DNA from: Paulownia fortunei
Taxonomy: Eukaryota > Streptophyta > Magnoliopsida > Lamiales > Paulowniaceae
Assembly (NCBI GenBank): GCA_019321725.1
Contig: CM033121.1
Location: 10,912,001 to 10,976,000, forward strand
Direction: 5' to 3'
Length of the DNA: 64,000 nucleotides
Below are positions 49,235 through 60,336 of the stretch, piece after piece. Within the stretch, counting starts at the first letter, position 1; every line of letters begins with the position of its first letter. A program made the position numbers and the translations under genes. The notes under the pieces were generated by a model, which worked only from the letters and a program-made list of their open reading frames with translations, was not told the origin of the DNA and did no database searches.

Positions 49235-49745
49235 ATTTATTATGAAAATTTTCCATAATCTTTCTCAGATCATTTTATCATGAGATTTTTAATTATCATT
49301 CTTAGATCATTTTATTATCAAGCTTTGTTATGATCTTTCTCACATAATTTATTAAGATATTTTTTATGATATTTTTCAGATTATTTTGTTATGAACCTTT
49401 CTTATGATCTTTCTCATATCATTTTATCATGAGATTTTTTATAATCATTCTCAAATTATTTTTTTATGAAGCTTTTTATGATTTTTCAGATCATTTCATC
49501 ATGATATTTTTTATGATATTTCTCAGATCATTTTATTATGAGATTTTTATATGATCTTTCTTAAATCATTTTATTGTGAAGCTCTTTTTATGATCTTTCT
49601 CAAATCATTTTATTATGAGACTTTTTGTGATCTTTCTCAGATTATTTTATTATGAAGCTTTTTTGTGATCTTTCTTTGATCATTTAAATATGATTTTTTA
49701 TGATCTTTTTCAGATCATTTTCTCATGATCTTTTTTGTATCATTT
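49235..49745. repeat. Tandem array of about 37-40-bp units containing a GATC dyad
   Basis: About 13 degenerate copies of a unit of the type ttatgatctttctcagat followed by cattttattatgagattt. The inner part, tgatct-ttct-cagatca, is an imperfect inverted repeat in most units. It lies between the integrase end and the antisense ORF of element E, the place where Tat elements often carry variable tandem repeats. Confidence 0.85.
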
Positions 49746-50076
49746 TACTTCTTCACTACATTGCTTAAATCACTTGTATGGTTCTAGGACTAAGAAAATA
49801 GTTCATGAAAATGGATGGTTCATTCTTTACAAGGAAAGATCAACATATATTCAAAATGTGATCAACATAAAAGTCAAAACTATGTACAACATTGTTAACC
49901 TCTTGCATAAAAAAACTTCTCATGTTATGAACATTCTATTGACGTGGGAGCTCATTTCCTTGTATATCTTGTATCCTATAAGTTCCTCGCTTCAAAAATC
50001 TTGATCAACTTGAATGGGCCTTCCCAATTTAGATCTAGTTTTCCCACATGTTTTGAAACCTTTACTTTCTTCAACC
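49746..50076. other. Element E, sequence between array and integrase C-terminus
   Basis: No clear domain. On the - strand it follows the integrase end and is probably element 3' non-coding DNA. Confidence 0.4.
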
Positions 50077-50985
50077 CTAGATCACAAATTCAAAAGTTTT
50101 TGCCCTGAACTTTCTTATTATATGCACTTTACATCTAAGTCTTAGCTGCTTGGATTTGAGTAAAGGCATGATCTCTTTTTTCATCAATAAGTTCCAAGTC
50201 GAGCTATCTCGCAAGCAATTCACATCGGAGTCATGATGCAAAATTCTGTGAGAGGTCTCCCCGATCTTTACTGGAATCACTGCTTCTGAACCATATACTA
50301 GACCAAAAAGAGTCTCATCTATTGAAGTTTGTGGGGTTGTATGATATGCCCGCAAGACCTTTGGAAATTCATCCACCCAATAAGATTTCACAGCCTACAG
50401 ACGTATTTTCAAAAGTTGTAATATGATTCTGTTTGCAACCTCTGTCTGTCTATTTGCTTGCGTGTTCCCCACAACAGTAAATTCTGTTGAATCCTCATCT
50501 ACTCACACCATGCTAGGATCTTCTTGCCTTGAAACAGTGTTCCATCATTATATATCAACACTCTTCCATCATTAGATATCAATACTCTTAGGACCACAAA
50601 TCTATGCACAATATTCTTCCATAAAAATTTCATGACCTCACTCTCTGTTATCTTGGCCATTATTTCTGCCTCTAATCCATTTTGAGAAATATTCCACAAC
50701 CATAATAATTAACTTCTTTTAGGCCTTGACTAGAGGAAATGGTCTAAGAATATTTACTCCCTATTAATTGAAAGGGCATGCAATCGAAATTATTTCTAGT
50801 AGGGTTGTAGGTTGGTGGGTTAAGTTCTCGTGGAACTGACACTTTTCACACTTCTTGGTGAAGCCCATAGCATTCTTAGCTAAAGTTGAACAGAAATACC
50901 CTCGATGCAATACCTTTTGAGCCAAAACGCGACCTCCTAAATGATTTTTGCAGCCTCCCTCATGGATGGGCTGAGGCACTTCAAT
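50077..50985 (-). pseudogene. Element E integrase, broken
   Basis: 50,764-50,979 contains HEGGCKNHLGGRVLAQKVLHRGYF...CEKCQFHENL, the HHCC zinc-binding domain (Tat form HEGxCGxHxGxRxLAxKxLRxGYYWP...CxxCQ). 50,077-50,391 contains YWVDEFPKVLRAYHTTPQTS, ETLFGLVYGSEAVIPVKIGE, the end of the catalytic core. The middle is interrupted by stops. It would insert element cDNA into host DNA if intact. Confidence 0.9.
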
Positions 50986-52383
50986 AACAGTCCTTCAAAT
51001 GACCTCTTATACATCTCTTTCCCTATCATCTGAAATCAGGGCGCTCTTTCCATCAATCGCATTGCTTCCACAGGATTATCAGGTAATATACATGGCCTTA
51101 AGTACTCTTTTAATCCCTCCATCCAGTTCGTTGAAATTACTATCTAGAGAACCAGGTTTTTTTTTGGGGTACAAATCAAGCAAGTCTTTTTCATATTTGA
51201 TCATTTTCCTCAAATTAGTGCCAGATACTGTGCTTGCAAACTTTGCCAAAGTATCAGCTTGTTCATCTCTATGCGCAGGATCTGTTGTAGTTGAACATAT
51301 TCAAATTGTCCCATTAACTGCTTCACTTTCCTCAAACATTTAATCATTGACTTATCATTTTCTTCATAGGACCCTTCCACCTGCATGGCGACTAATTGCA
51401 AATCGGTGTAAGCAACTAACCGCCGCAAATTACATTTCAATGCCATTTTCAGTCCCACTATCAAAGCTTCATATTTATTATTGCTGACCTCAAATTCCAG
51501 CTTAAGGGCGACCTTGACCTCAAACAGTTAGGCCCTCGCAACAAGATTCCTACACCCCATCTTTCTGAAGTGATTGATCCATCTACATGGAGCAACCATG
51601 CCTTATCTTCTTAAGGGATTGGTTCTATTACCACTGCCTCATTAAGGAAGTTTGCTAGAACCTAAGCCTTTATCGAAACTTTGCTTTGATACTTGATGTC
51701 AAATTCTCAAAGTTCAACTGATTATTTCACTAACCTACCCGATATTTTAGGCTATCCCAAGATATATTTCAAAGGTTGATTAGTCAATACTATGATCTCA
51801 TGTGATTGAAAGTAAGGCCTTAATCTCCTTCCTAACACTACCAGAGCCAAGGCCAAATTCTTAGCTTCTAAATATCTTTCCTCTTCCATTTATAACAATT
51901 TTCTCACATAATGTATCGGTTCGTGTGTTCCCTTCTCTTTTCTTTGCCAACACTGAACTAGCCACTCGGGTCAATACGACTAAATACAAATATCTTTTTT
52001 AGGCTTCGACAATAACAACAGAGATATCCATTATTATTTAGGTCCTAGAAAGCCTGTCCATTGGAAATATTTCATGTTTTTTAAAACTGCAAAAAATAGA
52101 AGGTTTCTATTTGTTGTTTAGATATGAACCTATTCAATGACCCCTCAGAGTATGATGCTGAACTTCTTTTAGTAAGCTAGAAGATTTTATCTCGAGGACA
52201 ACCCTAATCTTTTCTAGGATCGCTTTAATATCCCTTTCATTAACCATAAACCCCAAGAAATTACCTCTCAAACTCCAAATGTACACTTCACCATATTCAA
52301 ATTCCTGGCATACATCCTCATAATCACAAAGGTCTACTCTAAGTGTGTGAGGTGATCATCCTTCTTTGCACTTTTCACTAGCA
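50986..52383 (-). pseudogene. Element E RNase H and C-terminal part of RT, broken
   Basis: 51,210-51,464 is open and reads IVGLKMALKCNLRRLVAYTD followed by LQLVAMQVEGSYEENDKSM, QFEYVQLQQILR, the second half of a plant-type RNase H as found in Tat elements. Up to 52,383 the RT thumb region is readable only in pieces. The RT frame is cut at 52,383/52,389 by solo LTR F1 and resumes at 55,757. Confidence 0.85.
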
Positions 52384-53307
52384 TATCATGTTAGAGTAGG
52401 ATGCCCAACGCCCCAATTAGATTGGGTGTATTATACTCTTTTGCTTTTGTAAAGACAATCTTATTGGGAATCATATTAATAAAAAAGCATTTTTTTTATC
52501 TTATGTCTTGTATTTTTTTATTTCTGCACATTAGATAAAGTCCTTAGACCAAATTTAGCTACGGGGTATGGTCGCGCATATGATGGCGATCATGGAACAT
52601 GCCTCTAAGGCTTTGGTTTTAAATAAGTTCCGAGTCGAGAGTTTTTTGAGATGGGACATCAAATAGCTCAGTAAGACTCGTACATATAATGCATGCTCGT
52701 GAGACGAGGATGTCACATTCCATTGGCATTAGCGTAGAGACGTAAGTGCATATATGTGGGTGCTTGTTAAGGAACAAGTACACTGAATATGGCCCGCAAG
52801 AAATTCTTAGTTGGAGGCTTTGCCCATCGAAATAAGAATTTCTGTGTTGCGATAGTACACGACTAGTCCTTAGACTTGAGGCACGATGGTAGCCTTGTGT
52901 GCATCCTGTAGCACTTTGATATATCTTCTGATTGCTTGACAATCACAAAGGGGGTATGTTGGGTGTTGCACTGGTGTGCATGGAGGTTTGTCAGTGGCCA
53001 ACATAGAATTCGACACTTGTTTTTTTTTTAAACAAGGGAATCTTCTGTATTTTCATAGTTCGTGATTCAAAGACCTTGGCCAAGGCAGAATGAATTATGA
53101 TTCATCAAGAATCATTGGAACTTGAAATGAGATCACAACAATTGAATCATTTAGGGTTTCGACTTATAATCCATGCCTTAGATTCAATCAGGAGATTAGC
53201 TGTCGAAAGGACCGTACGTGTATGGTACTCGCAACTGAAATAGGTTTACTCGCTATTTCACCTAAGACTAGTTTGCCATGATTACTTGCTAGGTGTTTTC
53301 ATGGATA

Positions 53308-54195
53308 GTGAGGTTCTTGAAATTAAGGAGTTGATTCCAAGCGGATTAATTAATTGGATTAATTAATTGAAATAATTGTTATTCATAAGTTGCAAATGTT
53401 GCAAACCCACTACTAACTTAGTAGTGAACCTAAGAGGGTCACACATCTTTATGAAAAGTAACATTTTTAATTTTAGATTTTATCCAATGGTTGGAAATTA
53501 ATTAATTAATACTGATCAATTAATTAATTAAGGGTTCTATTTAATTTAATAGTTAAATTAAATTATTCAATTAAGTAATTGGATTATTTAATTGGACCTA
53601 ATTTGATTAGGAAGCCCAATTGGAGTAAATTAAATTAATCAATTGGATTGATTAAATTGAGATTGAATCAATTGAATTGATTTGGGGATTTTTGAGTCCA
53701 AGCCCAAAATAAATGTGGATCACTTAAGAAGCCCACTAAAGTATGAAGAGAATAAATTAAATAAATATGATTTATTTAATTAACATATTTATAGATAAAT
53801 AAATATAGTGACCAATTTTATAGGATAAAATAGGCCACTAAGATTTAATTTATGTATAAATATAATTATAGTATATATATATGATATATATCTATCTTGA
53901 TATTATTTGAAGAGTTCAAATTAATATCAACAATGTATGTAGACAATTTTGATGATTAATGTAGTCTCAAATTAGTCCACATACAATAGAAGAGTGAAAA
54001 AAGAAGAGTTCTTGAAAGATTTGGAATCCTTCCAAGATAAGATTTTGAAGTAGTTCAAAATAGAAAAACTTTCCAAGAGTTGGAAAAGGATTAAAATTTT
54101 CAACCCTATATATACGAGGGATGAAAATTACATAATTCAATTCAAAAATTTGAGCAAAAATATTTTGTTTAAAGTCTTCTATTTTTACTCTTCAA
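53308..54195 (+). repeat. Left arm of a long inverted repeat in F1 (888 bp)
   Basis: Runs from gtgaggttcttgaaatt to atttttactcttcaa. Pairs with 54,250-55,159 at about 99% identity: I count around eight substitutions plus one extra copy of a short aattaattgatcagtatt unit in the right arm. Confidence 0.93.
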
Positions 54196-54249
54196 GAAAA
54201 GAAAAGAAAGAAAAAGAAAATCAGTTTCTTGTTATTTTCTTCTCTTTTG

Positions 54250-55159
54250 TTGAAGAGTAAAAATAGAAGACTTTAAACAAAATATTTTTGCTCAAATTTT
54301 TGAATTGAATTATGTAATTTTCATCCCTCGTATATATAGGGTTGAAAATTTTAATCCTTTTCCAACTCTTGGAAAGTTTTTCTATTTTGAACTACTTCAA
54401 AACCTTATCTTGGAAGGATTCCAAATCTTTCAAGAACTCTTCTTTTTTCACTCTTCTATTGTATGTGGACTAATTTGAGACTACATTAATCATAAAAATT
54501 ATCTACATACATTGTTGATATTAATTTGAACTCTTCAAATAATATCAAGATAGATATATATCATATATATATACTATAATTATATTTATACATAAATTAA
54601 ATCTTAGTGGCCTATTTTATCCTATAAAATTGGTCACTATATTTATTTATCTATAAATATATTAATTAAGTAAATCATATTTATTTAATTTATTCTCTTC
54701 ATACTTTAGTGGGCTTCTTAAGTGATCCACATTTATTTTGGGCTTGGACTCAAAAATCCCCAAATCAATTCAATTGATTCAATCCCAATTTAATCAATCC
54801 AATTGATTAATTTAATTTACTCCAATTGGGCTTCCTAATCAAATTAGGTCCAATTAAATAATCCAATTACTTAATTGAATAATTTAATTTAACTATTAAA
54901 TTAAATAGAACCCTTAATTAATTAATTGATCAGTATTAATTAATTAATTGATCAGTATTAATTAATTAATTTCCAACCATTGGATAAAATCTAAAATTAA
55001 AAATGTTACTTTTCATAAAGATGTGTGACCCTCTTAGGTTCACTACTAAGTTAGTAGTGGGTTTGCAACATTTGCAACTTATGAATAATAATTATTTCAA
55101 TTAATTAATCCAATTAATTAATCCGCTTGGAATCAACTCCTTAATTTCAAGAACCTCAC
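54250..55159 (-). repeat. Right arm of the long inverted repeat in F1 (910 bp)
   Basis: Reverse complement of the left arm, from ttgaagagtaaaaat to aatttcaagaacctcac. The loop is only 54 bp (54,196-54,249). The arm lies within an extra segment of about 1,136 bp bounded by a 32-bp direct repeat (54,211-54,242 and 55,347-55,378), and 55,160-55,346 inside that segment has no counterpart elsewhere in the window. Confidence 0.93.
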
Positions 55160-55756
55160 AAGCATAAAAGCATTAAATAAAATCCTAAGCATGCATCTAA
55201 TACATACTTAAATAAATGGATGATCATTTATCCATAACGACTCCAAGGGACGCCAGCCTTTCAATAAGGGCTATCATCTTCAATCCATGATCATGGACTG
55301 AAGAGCCCTCAGTCATATGACATCTGAAAAGCTCTTTTGAGATCTGAAAAAGAAAATCAGTTTCTTGTTATTTTCTTCATATTATTGTTTCAAGAACTTA
55401 AAGAATCAATCTTTATTGTTCTTGAAAATATACTCCGGTTCTAGATTAGTAAACAATTAAAAGGATACTAGCGAATCCTTTTGATTGGTGTTGCTTTTCG
55501 TATCGTGGACCTGATAGAGGGGAGACACTTGGATCCCTGCGAGTTCTGATAGTCCAGGATAAGCAATTGATTACTTCATTCCCTACAACGACCGGAGTGC
55601 AAGAAAGGTATAATCCGATTTTATATTTATTTATATATTCACTTGAATAAGCGCGATCGTTAAAATCGCTTTCAAATCAAAGGGGTTAAATTTATGTTTG
55701 ATAAAAAATTTTAATTTTCCGCTGCGTATACCCCTGCGATTATAGCGAACCCAACA

Positions 55757-56141
55757 TATCATCCACATACACTTTAATGGTCTTACCAATCTGGTGTTTG
55801 AACATGAGATTCACCAATCTTTGATATGCTCCCACTTTTTTCAACCCAAATACCATCACTCTATAACAATATACCCCATTTTTAGTTACAAAAAAACTCT
55901 TATCTTGGTCTTTCTTTGCCATGAACATTTGGTGATAGCCTTGGTAGGTGTCCATTATACTCAACAATGCACATCATGCTAGGAACTCAACTGAAAGGTT
56001 AGTCTGAGGCAAAGGATAAGGGTCTTTAGGTTATGTTTTATTCAAATCTCTGAAATCAATGCACATCCTCTATTTTCTATTAGTTTTTGGTATTACTGAC
56101 AAATTTGAAAGCCACTCAGCGAATTGGATCTCCACTATGTA
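55757..56141 (-). pseudogene. Element E reverse transcriptase, N-terminal fragment
   Basis: The - strand reads RMCIDFRDLNKT (near 56,040-56,075), SIMDTYQGYHQMFMAKKD, FVTKNGVYCYRVMVFGLK, YQRLVNLMFKHQIGKTI and KVYVDDM, typical of Tat-lineage Ty3 RT. It is bounded by F1 on one side (inside YVDD) and LTR C on the other (56,142). At least one in-frame stop lies upstream of the IDFRDLN block. Confidence 0.92.
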
Positions 56142-56698
56142 TGATAAGTGCATATTTTGATATATTTTTGTATCAAATCCTTTATACATTCATTTCTTTA
56201 TTCTTTTTAATATTATAGTTTTATTAATATTTTATGTTAGGAAATCAATGAACAAAAAAGGATAAAAAAGAGCCAAAATAAAACCAAAGAAGACAACACG
56301 TTTCGTGAGCAAGTTGGAAGATAATATTTCATTGAATCAAAGAAGCATCAAAATTAGAAGAAAATTATCATTTTTGCCTAAGTCCATTATGTGTAGATCA
56401 AAATATATGCAAAAAATCAATTGGACTTTGCAAGTGATTGTTGGGCTTGCATTGAATTCAAAATAAACATGTTTCCAAACTTATGCAGTTTTTGTATTTT
56501 GAGCATAACTCCATGTTCAAAGCCCTATGAAATTGAATCTTACTTCATTTGGAAACCAAGAGATAGAATTACAACTTTACTGTTGGAAGCTCTGCCCAAT
56601 TCAACATTAATTATAGCATAAAATTCATGCAAGTGTGGGTATTGGAAATGATCTATCTATACTGATATATTTTCTTAAATCAAGTAGGTGATTCAAGT

Positions 56699-58060
56699 AT
56701 GGATTATAAGTCGAAACCCTAAATGATTCAATTGTTGTGATCTCATTTCAAGTTCCAATGATTCTTGATGAATCATAATTCATTCTGCCTTGGCCAAGGT
56801 CTTTGAATCACGAACTATGAAAACACAGAAGATTCCCTTGTTTAAAAAAAAAACAAGTGTCGAATTCTATGTTGGCCACTGACAAACCTCCATGCACACC
56901 AGTGCAACACCCAACATACCCCCTTTGTGATTGTCAAGCAATCAGAAGATATATCAAAGTGCTACAGGATGCACACAAGGCTACCATCGTGCCTCAAGTC
57001 TAAGGACTAGTCGTGTACTATCGCAACACAGAAATTCTTATTTCGACGGGCAAAGCCTCCAACTAAGAATTTCTTGCGGGCCATATTCGGTGTACTTGTT
57101 CCCTAACAAGCACCCACATATATGCACTTACGTTTCTACGCTAATGCCAATGGAATGTGACATCCTCGTCTCACGAGCATGCATTATATGTACGAGTCTT
57201 ACTGAGCTATTTGATGTCCCATCTCAAAAAACTCTCGACTCGGAACTTATTTAAAACCAAAGCCTTAGAGGCATGTTCCATGATCGCCATCATATGCGCG
57301 ACCATACCCCGTAGCTAAATTTGGTCTAAGGACTTTATCTAATGTGCAGAAATAAAAAAATGCAAGACATAAGATAAAGAAAATGTTTTTTTATTAATAT
57401 GATTCCCAATAAGATTGTCTTTACAAAAGCAAAAGAGTATAATACACCCAATCTAATTGGGGCGTTGGGCATCCTACTCTAACAATCTCCCACTTGCCCT
57501 AGCTCCAATTGCCCATGTATCTAAGGCTTATCTTCTCAAGATGTCCGTCGAATATCTTCTGTGCTAAGGGCTTAGTAAGTGGGTCTGCTACATTTTCTGC
57601 TGAGGCAACTCGATCCATAATGACGTCGCCTCTACCAATGATCTCTCTGATCAAGTGATATCGTCTCATTATGTGCTTGGATCTTTGATGAGATCTTGGC
57701 TCTTTTGCTTGCGCAATAGCTCCATTATTATCACAGTAAATCATAACTGAATCAACAATGGATGGAATTACATCCAACCCTTGGATGAAATTTCTAATCC
57801 AAACAGCTTCTTTTGCTGCATCTGATGCAGCAATATATTCAGCTTCGGTGGTAGAGTCTGCAGTCGTCTCTTGCTTGGAACTCTTCCAACTGACCGCACC
57901 ACCATTCAAGGTGAATATGTATCCGGATATAAACTTTGAGTCATCTATATCGGACTGAAAACTAGAGTCTGTATATCCCTCCAGTTTTAGTTCTCCATTG
58001 CCGTATATCAGAAAGATATCCTTAGTCCTTCTCAAGTACTTGAGGATCATCTTAACGGCT
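56699..58060 (-). mobile_element. F2: fragment of a Ty1/copia element (RNase H end, PPT, partial 3' LTR)
   Basis: On the - strand: copia RNase H, a polypurine tract (caagtgggaga, about 57,487-57,497), then the LTR start TGTTAGAGTAGG continuing for about 785 bp until homology to F1 stops at about 56,699. Both ends are truncated with no LTR terminus outside and no TSD, inside LTR C. Near identity to F1 over the shared LTR part shows both are recent copies of one family. Confidence 0.85.
57499..58060 (-). pseudogene. Copia F2 RNase H / polyprotein C-terminus, open but 5'-truncated
   Basis: 183 codons without a stop from 58,050 to 57,499. Reads ILKYLRRTKDIFLIYG, LEGYTDSSFQSD, SGYIFTLNGGAVSWKSSKQ, STTEAEYIAASDAAKEAVW, CDNNGAIAQAKEPRSHQRSK, HLIREII and VADPLTKPL, the complete conserved set of Ty1/copia RNase H. 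It stops just before the PPT as in an intact polyprotein. All upstream domains are missing, so it is a remnant, but the good state of the frame indicates recent origin. Confidence 0.93.
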
Positions 58061-58468
58061 TTATGAAAAAATTCGGATCTGAAAAGGACATGTGAATTTA
58101 GAGTACATTTAAAATTAATTTGGAGTGCATTTGGAGTGAATTTGGAGATATCAATTTAGGCATTCTTCTACTATAAATAGGGGCTCTTGGATGGCATTCA
58201 AGACACATAAAAAACCCTTAGAGGGGGAAATAAAGTTTTATTGTTATCTTTTTTTAGGATAAGTTTTCTAGTAGTAATGTAAGTTTTTTAGTAGTAATAG
58301 AAATGTATTCTCTAGTATTTCTTCTATTTTTAGTCTTTTCTACTTTCATTATGTCTTTCTAAATTTCATTTAATTGAGGAGAAAGGGTGAACTCTTGATG
58401 GAGGAAGATGAATAGTTATAAAGGTGCATAATGTTTAGGTGTGTTGTATTATTATTTTAATTTTTGAT

Positions 58469-59003
58469 TGAAACCTTCCTTGTTTTGTGATGATTCTTGA
58501 TTTATGTATCACCAATGACACAATAAATACTTGGATTTATTTAGCTTATTGTACGGTTCTACTGCATCGACTGCTAACGTAAAACCTTGATTTGTTGTAG
58601 ATAAAGGTGTGCATAAATATTTAGTCCCATAAATAAGTGTTGGTGTTAAAACTCTTCTTGTTTAGTGGCAATTCTTGATTTATGTATCACTAATGACATA
58701 ACAAATACTTGGATTCATTTAGCTTATTGTATGGTTCTACTACACCGACTGCTAACGTGAAACCTTAATTTATTGTAGACAAAGGTGTATATAAATACTT
58801 AATCCCATAAATAAGTGTTGGCGTTAAAACCCTTCTTGTTTAGTGGCGATTCTTGATTTATATTTCACCAATGGCACAACAAATACTTGAGTTTATTTAA
58901 CTTATTGTACAATTCTACTATACCGACTGCTAACATAAAACCTTGATTTGTTGTAAATAAAGGTGTGCATAAATACTTGATCCCATAAACAAGTATTGGT
59001 GTT
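58469..59003. repeat. Three tandem copies of a 178-bp unit in LTR C
   Basis: Units of 178 bp start at about 58,469, 58,647 and 58,825 (the word attcttgattta at 58,493, 58,671 and 58,849). Each contains ttattgta(c/t)ggttctact, gactgctaac and a cataaataagt word. Only one partial unit is present in the C copy in element A (about 24,940-25,041). Confidence 0.9.
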
Positions 59004-59384
59004 AAGAGATAATTTGCAAACAATAAGACAATATCATGATTACCTTAATGCATGAGTTATTTTGATAACATATTTCCATTGAAACCTTCATTATGTATGG
59101 ATTCTAATAGTGACATTTAAAAGAGGTAAAAATAAATAAATAATCGTTCATCTATCCAAAACTCAAGAGTGAATTCCTAATTTTTAGTACTTTTTTTACT
59201 TTGATTTTTTAGTTGTAGTATACATTTTTCTTTATAATCTAAACCACATTCTACCCATCTTTTAAGAAATATAATCCCAAAAACTTCAAACAACTTCCTT
59301 GTGGATCGACCTCGGACTCCTGAGATATTTATTACTTGACACAACCTACACTTTGATTTGCAACTTTAAAGTTGTAGCAACGTA

Positions 59385-60336
59385 CCCTGCATCGAGAGCT
59401 TATTGACCTCATCTTCAATGATTCTATTCTTTATGTTCTAAAACTTCGTTTCTTTTATTTTGCTGGCTTAACAGAGGAATCCATATTCAGGCGATGCACT
59501 TTGACTTACGGATCTATACCTTCAAAATCTAAAGGTTTTCAGGCTAATATATAAACATTCATTCTAAAAAATTCTATGGTCATGAGTTCTAGCCTTGGGT
59601 CCATCTGGGATCTGATAAGTGTGAATTTCTCTGTATTACCTAGCTCCAACTCCACTACTTTGTATTCATCGGATAGTTTAATTCTAAACTCCTCTGATCT
59701 CAACCTCTTGCCTGAGGCCTTCTCAATCTCAAACAAATCAAAATGCTTCACTTTTTTCATTTCTCAACTATCGATGTTTCTCTCTATTTTAGACAAAGAT
59801 TATAACACTCTCAAGATATTTTCTGATCACATATAACTTCATCCACACCTACCATCATGGGGAATTTCATTTCCAAATGGTAAATCGACACTATGGCCTG
59901 ATATTAATTTAATAACTGGTCTTTCTAGGATTACAATATAAGCAAATGGTACATCAACAACCAAATATTCCATCATCACAGTCTTTCTACAAGGCTCCTC
60001 CCTAGGGAGGTTGGTAGGTCGATGGTACCCAATGGAACCACCTTACTTTCTCGAAAACTTATTAATGGGGTGTCAATAGGGCAGATAGTTGTGGCGTCCA
60101 ACTCCATATTTCTTAAGACATGCAAGAATATTATGTTGGCTAACTCCTAAAGTCTACCAAAACCTTTTGTACTACAAAATTGGCAATATTCATAATAACC
60201 ACCATTGGATCATTCTAACCTGCTCTATCCTTGCCAAGTCGCAATCATCAAAGATAATAGATATTGAATTGTGGATGTTCTGCACCTCAAGATTTTTCCT
60301 CTTCAAACTAGTTGATAAAGACCTAAAATGCTTGTT
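59385..60336 (-). pseudogene. Element E protease region and RT N-terminal linker, broken
   Basis: 59,539-59,760 reads FDLFEIEKASGKRLR...YKVVELELGNTEKFTLIRSQM (linker before RT in Tat elements). Around 60,120-60,190 the - strand gives VQKVLVDF followed by a stop where the retropepsin DSGSS motif is expected. Near 59,400 IIEDEVNKL leads into the RT start that continues at 56,136 beyond LTR C. Confidence 0.78.

Larger units (their letters stand above)
52389..55756 (+). mobile_element. F1: Ty1/copia solo LTR, 3,368 bp, inserted in element E's reverse transcriptase
   Basis: TGTTAGAGTAGGATGCCC at 52,389 to GCGAACCCAACA at 55,756, flanked by TATCA at 52,384-52,388 and 55,757-55,761. Same family as the copia fragment at 56,699-58,060, whose 3' LTR start (after a caagtgggaga polypurine tract) matches 52,389-53,176 nearly base for base, in opposite orientation. 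Unlike an ordinary LTR it contains a long palindrome (53,308-55,159). Without the extra inverted segment (about 54,243-55,378) it would be about 2.2 kb. It interrupts the YVDD codons of the host element. Confidence 0.92.
56142..59379 (+). mobile_element. C: solo LTR of a TGATAAGTGC... family inserted in element E, itself interrupted by F2
   Basis: TGATAAGTGCATATTTTG at 56,142 to TTTAAAGTTGTAGCA at 59,379. Flanks are ATGTA (56,137-56,141) and ACGTA (59,380-59,384), one mismatch. Removing C brings the RT-coding sequence of E back together across the junction, which supports the borders. Own length about 1.87 kb after removal of the copia fragment 56,699-58,060. Ends with three 178-bp tandem units. 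Start and style suggest Ty3/gypsy, but no internal region is present to prove it. Confidence 0.83.

Noticed and set aside
49235..49745. Regular short repeats with spacers as a CRISPR-like array
   Set aside because: Eukaryotic retrotransposon context, degenerate units, no unique spacers.
52619..52942. A 107-codon open frame repeated at 56,931-57,254 as a possible conserved gene
   Set aside because: Both lie within recent copies of one copia LTR and run antisense to it; the similarity is explained by shared LTR descent.
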